A DNA stretch of 64,000 nucleotides from Methylococcales bacterium (GTDB lineage Bacteria; Pseudomonadota; Gammaproteobacteria; Methylococcales; Methylomonadaceae): assembly GCA_030654015.1 (NCBI GenBank), contig JAURYI010000138.1, positions 1 through 64,000 on the forward strand, given 5' to 3'. Made by a program: the position numbers and the translations under genes. Position 1 is the first letter of the stretch. Every line of letters starts with the position of its first letter. Shown piece after piece: positions 18,935 to 29,534 of this stretch. Below the pieces are notes generated by a model. It was given only the letters and a program-made list of their open reading frames with translations, made no database searches and was not told where the DNA came from.

Positions 18935-19732
18935 ATGAATAACCTGTTTACCATTGCCGCCGCCTGTCTGCACAGCGCGGCTATCGACGAAAAATTAGCC
19001 CTCACGCATCATGCGTGGCAGTTATTGGCTAACGGTGAATTAAGTTTTACCGATGATGTGCCTGTATCCCCGATTGAGCAAGTCACTTTTCCCGATAAAC
19101 CCGCGTTATTAGCTCCGCGTGAAATGCCCAAACGTAAGTTCACCACGCCTGAAGGTAAAGCGGCGTTTTTTCATGCGATTGCGCACGTTGAATTTATGGC
19201 GATTTATCTGGCGTGGGACATTATTTATCGCTTTCGTGGAATGCCTGAGCAATTTTATCAGGACTGGTTGCGGGTTGCCGATGAAGAAGCACAGCATTTT
19301 GAACTTATCCGCATTCATTTACAGAGCATGAATGTTGCGTATGGCGATTTACCCGCACACGGCGGTTTATGGGATCACGCCAAAGACACCGCGCATGATT
19401 TACTGGCGCGCTTGGCAATGGTGCCGCGCTGCATGGAAGCGCGTGGTTTGGATGTTACGCCTGCGATTATTACCAAATTTACCAGCATCGGCGATAAAGC
19501 CAGTGTCACCTTATTAACCCGCATTCTCACTGATGAAGTCGGTCATGTCGAGCGCGGCTCGTACTGGTTTAAACAGCTTTGTCAGCAACAAGGCGTTGAT
19601 GTTGAGGCAAAATATCAACAGATCATCACGCAATACTACATCGGCGGCAAGCCAAAAGGCCCTTTTAATAGAGAAATGCGTATAATTGCAGGCTTCTCTA
19701 CCGCTGAACTGGACTGGCTAGAACTCCCATGA
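18935..19732 (+). CDS. DUF455 ferritin-like protein
   Basis: FFHAIAHVEFMAIYLAWD, VADEEAQHFELIRIHL, ILTDEVGHVERGSYWF metal-binding motifs. Confidence 0.88.
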   Translation: MNNLFTIAAACLHSAAIDEKLALTHHAWQLLANGELSFTDDVPVSPIEQVTFPDKPALLAPREMPKRKFTTPEGKAAFFHAIAHVEFMAIYLAWDIIYRFRGMPEQFYQDWLRVADEEAQHFELIRIHLQSMNVAYGDLPAHGGLWDHAKDTAHDLLARLAMVPRCMEARGLDVTPAIITKFTSIGDKASVTLLTRILTDEVGHVERGSYWFKQLCQQQGVDVEAKYQQIITQYYIGGKPKGPFNREMRIIAGFSTAELDWLELP

Positions 19733-20904
19733 AAACACAAAAAATCTTTGATACGCCGTTGTTTAATTTAGGCTTTAGAGCCTTTTTCGCCTTGGCAGGC
19801 TTTTCTGCGTTGTTGCTTATCCTGCTGTGGAATGCGATGTTTAAAGGCTCGCTCAGTGTGAGCAATTATTTTGCCCCCAATGAATGGCACGCTCATGAAA
19901 TGCTGTTAGGCTACTCCGTCGCGGTCATGGCAGGTTTTTTATTAACCGCGGTAAAAAACTGGACAGGGCAACCGACTGCCACAGGCGACAAACTCGCAGG
20001 ACTGTGTTTATTGTGGTTATACGGACGTATTCTGCCGTTTTATGCAGGTTTGTTACCTGACAGCTTGATTGCTTTGGTGGATTTTGCCTTTTTACCCGTA
20101 CTCGCTTATCAAGTCAGTCAGCCGATTATTAAAGCGAAAAATTATCGCAACCTGATTTTTATCGGCATTTTATCGCTATTAGCAGTCGGTAACGGTTTGA
20201 TTCATGGGGAAAAATTAGGGCTAATGGTCAGTAGTGCCGCGACAGGGTTACAACTGGTGATTGCCACCATAATTGTATTAATCTTGGTGATTGCAGGGCG
20301 GGTATTTCCGTTTTTCACCGAACGCGGTTTAACAGGTGTATTAATTATCAGAAAACCGTGGCTGGATAATGCCGCTATCGGTTCGGCGGCTTTCGTATTC
20401 GCGTTACAACTGTGCCATGTTTCAGGCACATTATTAGCCATAGCAGCAATCGCGGCGGGTGCTGTCAATGTCGCCAGACTGGCGTGTTGGTATAACGGCA
20501 AAATCTGGTATGTGCCGTTATTGTGGGTGTTATACCTCGGCTACGGCTGGCTGATTTTAGGTTTTTTGTTTATTGCCTTATCCGCCTATTCAATAGTGTC
20601 TACCACCTTGGCATTACACGCTTTTACTATCGGCGGCATTGGTATTTTAACCTTGGGCATGATGGCACGGGTGTCTTTAGGACACACAGGGCGCGTATTG
20701 AAAGCCTCCAATGCCATTGCCCTGGCGTTTTTATTAGTCAACTTCGCCGCCGTGTTCCGTGTGTTATTACCCATCGCATTACCCGCTTGGACTAACGGCT
20801 TCATGTACTTAACCTCGCTCTCTTGGCTTGCCGCGTTTGCGTTATTCGTGTTTGTCTACGCGCCGATATTGACCAGTGCCAGAGTTGATGGACAAGAAGG
20901 ATAG
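19729..20904 (+). CDS. NnrS family protein
   Basis: Polytopic; NEWHAHEMLLGY, GRVFPFFTERG, HAFTIGGIGILTLGMMARVSLGHTGR. Confidence 0.92.
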   Translation: MKTQKIFDTPLFNLGFRAFFALAGFSALLLILLWNAMFKGSLSVSNYFAPNEWHAHEMLLGYSVAVMAGFLLTAVKNWTGQPTATGDKLAGLCLLWLYGRILPFYAGLLPDSLIALVDFAFLPVLAYQVSQPIIKAKNYRNLIFIGILSLLAVGNGLIHGEKLGLMVSSAATGLQLVIATIIVLILVIAGRVFPFFTERGLTGVLIIRKPWLDNAAIGSAAFVFALQLCHVSGTLLAIAAIAAGAVNVARLACWYNGKIWYVPLLWVLYLGYGWLILGFLFIALSAYSIVSTTLALHAFTIGGIGILTLGMMARVSLGHTGRVLKASNAIALAFLLVNFAAVFRVLLPIALPAWTNGFMYLTSLSWLAAFALFVFVYAPILTSARVDGQEG

Positions 20905-21577
20905 AGTCATTGATGTCTGGCATGAGTCATTAATCACCGACCATGCCCGATATCTACAACACTGGCGCGTCCTCGATAACGCTGAAAAACTGCGGGCGGA
21001 AAAATTCAAAACCGACCAATTACAACGGCGTTATGTCGCCGCGCATGGTTTTTTAAGACACATTCTCGCGCACTATCTGCACACATCACCTGACAGCATC
21101 CGCATTGAAACTGGCACACACGGCAAACCGTATCTGCTGGATTATCCACAATTAGTCTTTAATTTATCGCACACAGGCGATGCACTCATGGTCGCCGTCG
21201 CTGAATTGTGTCAGCTTGGTGTGGATATTGAACAATGCAAACCCCGCCCGATAGTAGCAGACCTAGTACACAGATGTTTCGGCAGGGAAGAAATCGCCTA
21301 TTGGCAATCACTACCCGAAGCCGAACAACTCCGCGCGTTTTACCAATTCTGGACACGCAAAGAAGCCTTTGTTAAAGCCACAGGGTTTGGGATTGCGCTG
21401 GGGATGAAAGACTGCGTACTGAATCCAGACAAGCCGCAGACGTTTTTAGCCGTGCCTGCTTCGTGTGGATTAGCTAGTGAGTGGCACTGTCGGGATATAG
21501 CGGTAGCAGAGGGAATGTGTGCCGCGCTGGTAGCAGATAAAGCGATTGCTAGTGTTGTTGTTCACGAAAGACACTAA
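20888..21577 (+). CDS. 4'-phosphopantetheinyl transferase (Sfp-type)
   Basis: FNLSHTGD, LGVDIEQ, FYQFWTRKEAFVKATGFG motifs. Confidence 0.92.
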   Translation: MDKKDRVIDVWHESLITDHARYLQHWRVLDNAEKLRAEKFKTDQLQRRYVAAHGFLRHILAHYLHTSPDSIRIETGTHGKPYLLDYPQLVFNLSHTGDALMVAVAELCQLGVDIEQCKPRPIVADLVHRCFGREEIAYWQSLPEAEQLRAFYQFWTRKEAFVKATGFGIALGMKDCVLNPDKPQTFLAVPASCGLASEWHCRDIAVAEGMCAALVADKAIASVVVHERH

Positions 21578-21589
21578 AACTATTTTTCT

Positions 21590-21712
21590 CGTTCCCATCG
21601 CGCCGCGTGGGAATGCCGTTTGGACGCGCCGCGTCCTTCTGTTTCTGTTGTAGGGCGTGGCACGCCTTCACTGCATTCCCACGCAGCGCGTGGGAACGAG
21701 ATAATTCGTGCT
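21590..21712. repeat. Dispersed CGTTCCCACGCGCCGCGTGGGAATGC repeat (family B)
   Basis: CTCGTTCCCATCGCGCCGCGTGGGAATGC ... GCATTCCCACGCAGCGCGTGGGAACGAG; related copies near 26443, 48262, 51569. Confidence 0.85.
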
Positions 21713-21736
21713 TTTCGTGGACAATTATCTATCAAT

Positions 21737-23623
21737 CTAACCCGCTATCGCCGCCACCTGTTCTTCGGCATCCATCCACGCCATTTCTGCGTCTTCCAGC
21801 AATTTATCCACCTGCACTTTTCTGTCCAGCACTTGTTTTAATCGGGCTTTTTCGCCGTCTTCATAAATAGCGGGATCGCTCAGTTGCTGTTCCAGTTGCT
21901 TTTGTTCCGCGTGGAATTTTTCCACCGCGTCTTCGGCTTTTTTCAGCGCGTCGTACAGCGGCTTATATTTGCGGCGATTCTCCGCATCTAATTTGCGTTG
22001 GTCTTTACGCGATACCCCTGCATCAACCGCTACTTCGGTTTTTTCTTCGCCTTTTTTCTGTTCGGTCAGCCACACGCGGTAATCGTCTAAATCACCATCA
22101 AACGGTAATACTTTACCGCCTGTTACTAATAATAATTGGTCGGTGACGGAGCGCAGCATATGTCTATCATGCGATACCACCACCATTGCGCCTTGAAAAT
22201 CCTGTAAGGCGACGCTTAAGGCATGACGCATTTCTAAATCTAAGTGGTTGGTCGGCTCATCCAATAATAATAAATTCGGGTTTTGATACACCAGCAACGC
22301 CAATACCAGACGGGCTTTTTCGCCGCCTGAAAACGGTTTGACCACTTCCAAAACCTTATCGCCGCGAAAATCAAAGCCGCCTAAAAAATTACGAATGTCT
22401 TTTTCGGTCGCGGTTTTATCGAGTTGCTGAACGTGCCATAACGGGCTTGCATCAAGGTGCAGTTGTTCTAATTGTTGCTGAGCAAAATAGCCGATTTTTA
22501 AACCTTCGGCTTCGCGGCGCGTACCGAGTAGCGGCTGCATTTCACCTGCCAATACTTTAATCAGGGTCGATTTACCCGCGCCATTTGGCCCCAGTAAACC
22601 GATTCTATCGCCAGCGGCAATGGTTAAACTGGCTTGCTTGATGATGAGTTTGTCGCCGTAACCAATGTCAATTTTTTCCAGCGTCAACAGCGGATTAGGC
22701 ATTTTTTGCGGCGGCGGAAAACTGAAGTCAAACGGCGAATCGACATGAGCGAGGGCAATTAATTCCATGCGTTCCAATGCTTTAATACGGCTTTGCGCTT
22801 GTCGTGCTTTGGTGGCTTGGGCTTTGAATCTATCGACAAAACTTTGAATATGGGCAATTTCGCGTTGTTGTTTGGCGTAAGCAGATTGTTGTTGCGCCAG
22901 TTTTTCCGCTCTCATGCGTTCAAAGGCGGAATAATTGCCTGTGTAAATCTCCGCTTTGTCGTGTTCAATATGGACGATGTGATCGGTAATGGTGTCGAGA
23001 AAATCACGGTCATGCGAGACTAATAATAACGTACCTTCGTATTTGCATAGCCAATCCTGCAACCAGATGACTGCGTCCAAATCCAGATGGTTGGTCGGTT
23101 CATCGAGCAACAACACATCGGAGCGGCACATCAACGCCTGCGCCAGATTCAAGCGCATCCGCCACCCGCCCGAAAACGAACTGACCGCATTTTGTTCCTG
23201 ATTGGCAGTAAACCCCAAACCGCTCATTAACCGTGACGCGCGGGTTTGTGCGGTATAACCGCCGATAATTTCCAACGCGGTGTGCAGTTCCGCCTGTTTT
23301 AAACCCTCATCCGCTTGTTCCGCCGCGCTCAGTTGCTGTTGCAAGCGTCGTAATTCGGCATCGCCGTCAATGACATAATCAATAGCGGCGCGTTCCGTCG
23401 CGGGTGTTTCTTGGGCAACGTGGGCAATCTGCAAATTAGGCGGCATAGTAAATTCGCCCTCATCCAAATGCAGTTCATCCTTAACCAGTGCGAAAAAACT
23501 GGATTTACCCGCGCCGTTCGCGCCCGTAAAACCGACTTTTTGTCCTTTGTGTATCGTGAAAGAAGAGTTGGCAAACAAAACCCGCGCACCACGGCGCAGG
23601 GCGATATTTTTAAAATTCAGCAT
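21737..23623 (-). CDS. ABC-F family ATPase, YheS-like
   Basis: MLNFKNIALRRGARVLF..., two ABC domains (GANGAGKSS, GPNGAGKST), SGGWRMRLNLAQAL, SGGEKARLVLALL; start chosen at internal ATG. Confidence 0.92.
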   Translation of the reverse strand: MLNFKNIALRRGARVLFANSSFTIHKGQKVGFTGANGAGKSSFFALVKDELHLDEGEFTMPPNLQIAHVAQETPATERAAIDYVIDGDAELRRLQQQLSAAEQADEGLKQAELHTALEIIGGYTAQTRASRLMSGLGFTANQEQNAVSSFSGGWRMRLNLAQALMCRSDVLLLDEPTNHLDLDAVIWLQDWLCKYEGTLLLVSHDRDFLDTITDHIVHIEHDKAEIYTGNYSAFERMRAEKLAQQQSAYAKQQREIAHIQSFVDRFKAQATKARQAQSRIKALERMELIALAHVDSPFDFSFPPPQKMPNPLLTLEKIDIGYGDKLIIKQASLTIAAGDRIGLLGPNGAGKSTLIKVLAGEMQPLLGTRREAEGLKIGYFAQQQLEQLHLDASPLWHVQQLDKTATEKDIRNFLGGFDFRGDKVLEVVKPFSGGEKARLVLALLVYQNPNLLLLDEPTNHLDLEMRHALSVALQDFQGAMVVVSHDRHMLRSVTDQLLLVTGGKVLPFDGDLDDYRVWLTEQKKGEEKTEVAVDAGVSRKDQRKLDAENRRKYKPLYDALKKAEDAVEKFHAEQKQLEQQLSDPAIYEDGEKARLKQVLDRKVQVDKLLEDAEMAWMDAEEQVAAIAG

Positions 23624-23741
23624 GGGGTTTTTAGGGAGGTTTTCTAATGGATTAGGGCGATTTATGGAGGACATTGTACGATATAATGACTTTATACACA
23701 TCGTTCATACTCTGGCGTGACAGCCATATAAAAAGGTAACT

Positions 23742-24587
23742 ATGAAAAAATTTCATTTAATGCAGGTCGTGCCGCCGCACCGTCACAAGCTGGTCGGTTG
23801 TAATGAGCTTGTTGATACGCTGAAGTGGGGGTTTGAGCAATTGGGCTATGAAGTCAGTCATGCGATTAACAGCTATGAACTGGGCTATACCAATATTATT
23901 CTGGGTGCGCAGGTGCTGCCTATCGACTTTATCAGCAGTTTTCCCGATGACACGATTGTTTATAATTTAGAGCAGATGAACGGACTGACAGGTGATTATA
24001 TTCGTGATGAAATGCACTTTTATGCCAAGCGTTTTGAAGTGTGGGATTATAAAGAAGAGAATTCAGTGTCGTGGGCGAGTGTTGAAAATACGCGCAACAT
24101 TAAAGTAGTTCCTATCGGTTACGCACCTGTGTTGACGCGCATTCCTAAACCTGCACTTCAGGATATTGATGTGCTTATCTACGGTATACCTTCGGAAAAT
24201 CGCCTTAAAGCCTTTGAGCTGCTTGCCAATGCAGGTTTGACAATCGTATTTGCCTGTGGAGTATATGGTGAGTCGAGAGACAGTCTGGTGGCGCGTGCCA
24301 AAATTATTTTGAACGCAGGGGCGTATCAACTGTGCCAACAATTTGAAATTGTCCGCGTGTCTTACCTGCTGGCGAATAAAAAAGCCGTGGTATCGCTGTT
24401 GGATGAAAAAACCGTCGTCGAAGAAGATATAAAATCGGCGGTCAAATTAACCACGTTTGACACGTTAGTCGCTGATTGCTGTCAATTAATCGACAATGAA
24501 ACAATGCGCATTAATCTGGAAAATGCAGGTTTTGAGACGTTTGCGCGGCGTGATATACGCACGATATTAAAAAACGCCTTGGCTTAA
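23742..24587 (+). CDS. Glycosyltransferase-like hypothetical protein
   Basis: Rossmann-like fold pattern with DVLIYGIPSENRLKAFELL and C-terminal KAVVSLLDE...; weak family signal. Confidence 0.5.
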   Translation: MKKFHLMQVVPPHRHKLVGCNELVDTLKWGFEQLGYEVSHAINSYELGYTNIILGAQVLPIDFISSFPDDTIVYNLEQMNGLTGDYIRDEMHFYAKRFEVWDYKEENSVSWASVENTRNIKVVPIGYAPVLTRIPKPALQDIDVLIYGIPSENRLKAFELLANAGLTIVFACGVYGESRDSLVARAKIILNAGAYQLCQQFEIVRVSYLLANKKAVVSLLDEKTVVEEDIKSAVKLTTFDTLVADCCQLIDNETMRINLENAGFETFARRDIRTILKNALA

Positions 24588-24627
24588 CAACGCAGTTAAG
24601 TATGTAGTAATAAGTTTGTGTATATTT

Positions 24628-24683
24628 GGAGTGCAAGCTTCGCTTGCAAGTCAGGCAAAGCCTGACCTCCAGTGTTAGCAATA
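24628..24683. repeat. REP-like double hairpin
   Basis: GGAGTGCAAGCTTCGCTTGCAAGTCAGGCAAAGCCTGACCTCC. Confidence 0.75.
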
Positions 24684-24735
24684 CATAAAAACTTACCTGT
24701 TTTCATTCGGCGCGTGGCAACAAGGATTTATCATT

Positions 24736-25614
24736 ATGTCTAATCAAAAATACACACTGGGTTTTATCGGTATCGGTTTAATGGGGCAACCCATGACCTT
24801 GCGCTTATTGGGCGCGGGTTTTACCGTTAATGTCTGGAATCGCAGTCCTGAAAAACTGCACACGGTGCTTCAACACGGCGCGATTGCCCAAGCGACTATT
24901 GCCGATCTGGTGCGCGTGTCGGATGTTATTTTGTTATGTCTTGCCGATACCCACGCGGTGGAAACGGTAGTACGTGAGCATATTGTATCCTGCGGCGCGG
25001 CAAATAAACTGGTGATTGATTTATCCAGTATGCACCCCGACACTACGCGCCAGTTAGCGGGCTTATTGTACGAACAGCACGGCATGGGCTGGGTGGACGC
25101 GCCTGTATCGGGTGGCGTGTCGGGTGTGGAGCAAGGCACGTTAGCCATTATGGCGGGTGGTAATGATGAGCATATCACCATCGCGCGTGAGGTGTTGGCT
25201 CCGTTGTATCAACAGCTTACCCACGTTGGCGCGGTCGGTTGCGGGCAGGTGACTAAAATCTGTAATCAGATGATAGTCAGTTGTAATGTGCTGGTGATTG
25301 CCGAAATGATTGCGTTAGCGCAACGGGCGGGTGTGAATGCCGAACAAATTCCTGTTGCCTTAGCGGGTGGTTTTGCCGATTCCAAGCCGTTGCAAATTGT
25401 TGCTCCTCAAATGGCAACCGAAACGTTTGAGCCTGTGAAATGGCGGGTGAAAACCTTGTTAAAAGATTTAACGATGGCGGGAAATTTAGCCGCCACGCTC
25501 GGTACGTCTGTTCCCATGTCGGGTTTAGCGGCGCAGTTGATGCAGCTGCACGGCAGTCATGGTTATTTAGAACACGATCCCGCCACATTGATTAAGTTAT
25601 ACACCAAAAGATGA
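24736..25614 (+). CDS. 2-hydroxy-3-oxopropionate (tartronate semialdehyde) reductase-like beta-hydroxyacid dehydrogenase
   Basis: LGFIGIGLMGQPM nucleotide-binding motif, APVSGGVSGVEQGTLAIMAGG, GCGQVTKICNQ catalytic Lys region; next to hydroxypyruvate isomerase. Confidence 0.88.
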   Translation: MSNQKYTLGFIGIGLMGQPMTLRLLGAGFTVNVWNRSPEKLHTVLQHGAIAQATIADLVRVSDVILLCLADTHAVETVVREHIVSCGAANKLVIDLSSMHPDTTRQLAGLLYEQHGMGWVDAPVSGGVSGVEQGTLAIMAGGNDEHITIAREVLAPLYQQLTHVGAVGCGQVTKICNQMIVSCNVLVIAEMIALAQRAGVNAEQIPVALAGGFADSKPLQIVAPQMATETFEPVKWRVKTLLKDLTMAGNLAATLGTSVPMSGLAAQLMQLHGSHGYLEHDPATLIKLYTKR

Positions 25615-26390
25615 TGCTGAAATTCTCCGCCAACCTGAGTTTACTGTTTACCGAACTGCCTTTGATTGACCGTTTTGCCGCCGCTAAACAACACGGCTTT
25701 TCTGCGGTAGAAATTCAATTCCCTTACGAGCTAAGCCCAGAAACCTTACAAAAGGTATTGCAGAACAATGGCTTACATCTGGTATTATTAAACGTTGCCG
25801 CCGATGATTTAATGCAGGGCGGTGAAGGTCTGGCGTGTGTGCCTGAAAAACGCGCACAATTTCGTGTCGCATTGGAACAAGCCGCAGACTATGCGCGAGT
25901 ATTACAGCCCGAAGCCATTAATATACTGGCGGGGCGGTGTTTTGATAACGCCCGTTTAGCGGAATATCAGCAAACCTTTAAAGATAATCTGTTGCTTGCC
26001 GCTGATATATTCGCGCCGCTGGGTATTAAAACCGTGTTTGAAGCGATTAATACTCACGATATGCCCGCGTTTCTTATTCATAGCGGCGAACAAATGCTGG
26101 CGGTATTGGCGGAACTTAAACACCCCAATCTGTTCATGCAGTACGATATTTATCATGCCAGCCGTATGGGAGCAGACCCCGCGCAGTTTATTCGCCAATA
26201 CGCGGATAAAATCGGGCATATTCAATTTGCCGATAGCCCGAATCGCGGACAACCCAGCACGGGCGAGCTGGATTTTACGCAGTTATTCAGCGTGATTGAG
26301 CAATCAAATTATGCGGGCTGGACGGGCGCGGAATATAAACCCGTCGGTACAACTGCTGAGAGTTTGGGCTGGTTGCGTTCGCTTTTATAA
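25611..26390 (+). CDS. hyi: Hydroxypyruvate isomerase-like TIM barrel
   Basis: MLKFSANLSLLFTELPLIDRFAAAKQHGFSAVEIQFPYE; EAINTHDMPAFL; IGHIQFADSPNRGQPSTGELDF; GWTGAEYKP. Confidence 0.9.
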   Translation: MMLKFSANLSLLFTELPLIDRFAAAKQHGFSAVEIQFPYELSPETLQKVLQNNGLHLVLLNVAADDLMQGGEGLACVPEKRAQFRVALEQAADYARVLQPEAINILAGRCFDNARLAEYQQTFKDNLLLAADIFAPLGIKTVFEAINTHDMPAFLIHSGEQMLAVLAELKHPNLFMQYDIYHASRMGADPAQFIRQYADKIGHIQFADSPNRGQPSTGELDFTQLFSVIEQSNYAGWTGAEYKPVGTTAESLGWLRSLL

Positions 26391-26442
26391 TTTTTGTCCA
26401 CGAAAGGCACGAAAGGCACGAAAATATTGCAGGAGTAAAACA

Positions 26443-26545
26443 GCTTCTCGTTCCCATGCGCAGTGTGGGAACGCTTTTGCACCGCGCTGCGGTGCGAGAC
26501 GCGGCGCGTCTCTACTGCATTCCCACGCAGGCGCGTGGGAACGAG
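26443..26545. repeat. Family B repeat copy
   Basis: CTCGTTCCCATGCGCAGTGTGGGAACGC ... GCATTCCCACGCAGGCGCGTGGGAACGAG. Confidence 0.8.
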
Positions 26546-26560
26546 GAAAAAATGCTTATC

Positions 26561-26592
26561 ACGACTGCCAGTCCTTAAAGGACTGGCAGTCG
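26561..26592. repeat. Palindrome GACTGCCAGTCCTTAAAGGACTGGCAGTC
   Basis: Near-perfect inverted repeat; related copy at about 57003-57035. Confidence 0.85.
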
Positions 26593-26618
26593 TTGATTTA
26601 CTCATTAACCCACTTTAG

Positions 26619-26882
<264 letters not shown>

Positions 26883-26886
26883 GGTT

Positions 26887-28383
26887 ATGAATCACTCCGC
26901 GCACCCTGCCGAACAGATTAGCCACACGGTCAATAAACAGGCGTTTGTGCGCCAGTTGCAACGCCAGCTTAAATCTGAAAACATTCTGTCATCACCTGAG
27001 CAATTACGCCCTTATGAGTGTGATGCCTTATCGGTTTATCAGGTGTTACCGTGGCTGGTGGTGTTGCCTGAAACCACCGAACAGGCGCAAGCGGTATTAC
27101 GACTGTGTTCTCAACAGGGCATACCCGTGGTGGCGCGGGGTGCAGGGACGGGTTTATCAGGCGGCGCGTTGCCTATCGCAAACGGCGTATTATTGAGCAT
27201 GGCGAAATTCAATCGTATTCTGGCGATTGACCCCGATAATCGCTGTGCGCGAGTGCAATCTGGCGTGCGTAATCTGGCAGTATCCGAAGCCGCCGCGCCT
27301 TACGGTTTATATTACGCGCCTGACCCATCGTCACAACTGGCGTGTACTATCGGCGGTAATATCGCGGAAAATTCAGGCGGAGTGCATTGTTTGAAATACG
27401 GCTTGACGGTCAATAATGTGCTGTCGGTGCAAATGCTCACTATTGACGGTGATTTGGTGACTTTAGGCGGCGCGGGTTTAGACAGTTCAGGTTATGATTT
27501 ACTGGCACTGGTCACTGGTTCGGAAGGTTTATTGGGCATCGTCGTGGAAGCGACGCTGAAATTATTGCCCATGCCCGAAACTGCGTCCACACTGTTAGCC
27601 ATTTTCACCAGCATAGAACAAGCAGGCGCGGCAGTCGCGGCGATTATCAGCGACGGCTTGATTCCCGCAGGCTTGGAAATGATGGACAGCTTAGCCATTC
27701 AAGCCGCCGAAGCCTTTATTCATGCGGGTTATCCCGTCGATGCGGCGGCGTTATTACTGTGTGAAATGGACGGCATGAGCGAACAAGTGGCAGAAGATAT
27801 AGAGCGGGCGCGGGCTATTTTTTATGCACAGGGTGCGAGCGAAGTACGACTGGCAGAAACCGACCATGAGCGCAAAAAACTCTGGGCAGGGCGTAAAGCC
27901 ACTTTTCCTGCGGTCGGTCGTTTATCGCCTGATTATTATTGTATGGATGGTACGATTCCGCGTAAGTATTTGGCTGAGGTGTTGCGCGGTATTGCCGATT
28001 TAGCCGCGCAATACGGCTTGGCGGTTGCCAATGTATTCCATGCGGGCGATGGTAATTTACATCCGCTGATTTTATACGATGCCAACAAAGATGATGATCT
28101 GGCGCGTGTGGAAGCCCTGGGGCAACAGATTTTACAATTATGTATCCGTATGGGCGGTACGATAACGGGTGAACACGGCGTAGGCGTGGAAAAACTCAAT
28201 GGTATGTGTCTACAGTTTACCAGTGCTGAACTTAGCCAATTTCACGCCGTGAAAGCTGCATTTGATGCGCGGGGTTTGCTCAATGCAGGTAAAGCCATTC
28301 CCAGTTTGCGGCGGTGTGCCGAATTCGGCGCGTTACACGTTCATCATGGACAACTTCCTCATCCCGATTTAGAAAGGTTTTAA
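26887..28383 (+). CDS. glcD: Glycolate oxidase FAD-linked subunit GlcD
   Basis: FAD-binding PARGAGTGLSGGALP, NIAENSGGVHCLKYGLT, GNLHPLILYD, GTITGEHGVGVEK. Confidence 0.94.
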   Translation: MNHSAHPAEQISHTVNKQAFVRQLQRQLKSENILSSPEQLRPYECDALSVYQVLPWLVVLPETTEQAQAVLRLCSQQGIPVVARGAGTGLSGGALPIANGVLLSMAKFNRILAIDPDNRCARVQSGVRNLAVSEAAAPYGLYYAPDPSSQLACTIGGNIAENSGGVHCLKYGLTVNNVLSVQMLTIDGDLVTLGGAGLDSSGYDLLALVTGSEGLLGIVVEATLKLLPMPETASTLLAIFTSIEQAGAAVAAIISDGLIPAGLEMMDSLAIQAAEAFIHAGYPVDAAALLLCEMDGMSEQVAEDIERARAIFYAQGASEVRLAETDHERKKLWAGRKATFPAVGRLSPDYYCMDGTIPRKYLAEVLRGIADLAAQYGLAVANVFHAGDGNLHPLILYDANKDDDLARVEALGQQILQLCIRMGGTITGEHGVGVEKLNGMCLQFTSAELSQFHAVKAAFDARGLLNAGKAIPSLRRCAEFGALHVHHGQLPHPDLERF

Positions 28384-28385
28384 GC

Positions 28386-29441
28386 ATGGATAACACTGAA
28401 CAATTACAACAGCGCGTTTTATCCGCCATTGCCACCAAAACCCCGCTACACATCATCGGCGGTAACAGCAAAGCCTTTTACGGCAGACCGACCCACGGCG
28501 AGCCGCTACACGTCGCTGAACACAGCGGTGTGATTCACTACGAACCCACGGAATTAGTCATCACTGCTCGTTGCGGTACACCGTTGGCAGAGATAGAAAA
28601 ACTCCTGTCTGCCAACGGGCAGATGCTGGCGTTTGAACCGCCCAATTTTGGCAGCACCGCCACCTTAGGCGGCACAGTTGCCGCTGGCTTGTCGGGGTCA
28701 AGACGTGCTTATACTGGCGCGGTGCGTGATGTGGTATTAGGTGTCGGCTTGATTAACGGGCAGGGCGAAGTATTAAAATTCGGCGGCGAAGTGATGAAAA
28801 ATGTCGCGGGTTTTGATGTGTCGCGGCTACAAGTCGGCGCGTTAGGCACATTGGGCGTGTTGCTGGATATTTCCTTAAAAGTCTTGCCGCGTCCTGAAAG
28901 TGAAACTACGCTCAGTTTCATCATGGGTGAAGCCGAAGCGTTAAGCACCATGACGCAATGGGGCAGACAAAACCTGCCGCTATCCGCGATGTGTTTTGCA
29001 GACAATATTTTAAACGTGCGCTTATCGGGTGCGGAATCCGCCTTAAAAGCCGCGCAACAACGACTAGGTGGTGAAGTGTTATCGCCGCTGATTGCCAAAG
29101 CATTCTGGTTGTCCATTCGCGAACAGCAACACGATTTTTTTCGGGGCGATACGCCGTTGTGGCGATTGTCACTCGCCCCCGCCACCCCGCAACCGCCATT
29201 ATCAGGCAAGTGGCTGATAGATTGGGGCGGTGCGTTGCGCTGGTTAAAAAGCGACGACAGCGCGGAAACCATTTTTGCTACCACGCAAAACCTGTCCGCG
29301 CACGCCTGTCGATTTCGTTCGGTTGAAGGTTGTGAATTTCAACCGCCCTCTGAAGCCGTCGCCAAACTGCACCGCAATCTTAAACAGGCGTTTGATCCGC
29401 ATGGTATTTTTAATCTGGGGCGTTTGTATGCCGAATGGTGA
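28386..29441 (+). CDS. glcE: Glycolate oxidase subunit GlcE
   Basis: TPLHIIGGNSKAFYGR, TARCGTPLAEIE, LGGTVAAGLSGSRRAYTGAVRDVVLG; C-terminal HRNLKQAFDPHGIFN. Confidence 0.92.
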   Translation: MDNTEQLQQRVLSAIATKTPLHIIGGNSKAFYGRPTHGEPLHVAEHSGVIHYEPTELVITARCGTPLAEIEKLLSANGQMLAFEPPNFGSTATLGGTVAAGLSGSRRAYTGAVRDVVLGVGLINGQGEVLKFGGEVMKNVAGFDVSRLQVGALGTLGVLLDISLKVLPRPESETTLSFIMGEAEALSTMTQWGRQNLPLSAMCFADNILNVRLSGAESALKAAQQRLGGEVLSPLIAKAFWLSIREQQHDFFRGDTPLWRLSLAPATPQPPLSGKWLIDWGGALRWLKSDDSAETIFATTQNLSAHACRFRSVEGCEFQPPSEAVAKLHRNLKQAFDPHGIFNLGRLYAEW

Positions 29442-29448
29442 GTTAATC

Positions 29449-29512
29449 AGGAGTCCAAAACACGTTTTGGACGTTTTCAAAAGCCCAAGTCATGCCTTGG
29501 ACTCCGAGATAA
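29449..29512. repeat. RAYT-type REP pair (GGAGTCCAA family A)
   Basis: GGAGTCCAAAACACGTTTTGGAC...GCCCAAGTCATGCCTTGGACTCC. Confidence 0.8.
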
Positions 29513-29534
29513 ATATACGCCCACTTTTTAAACC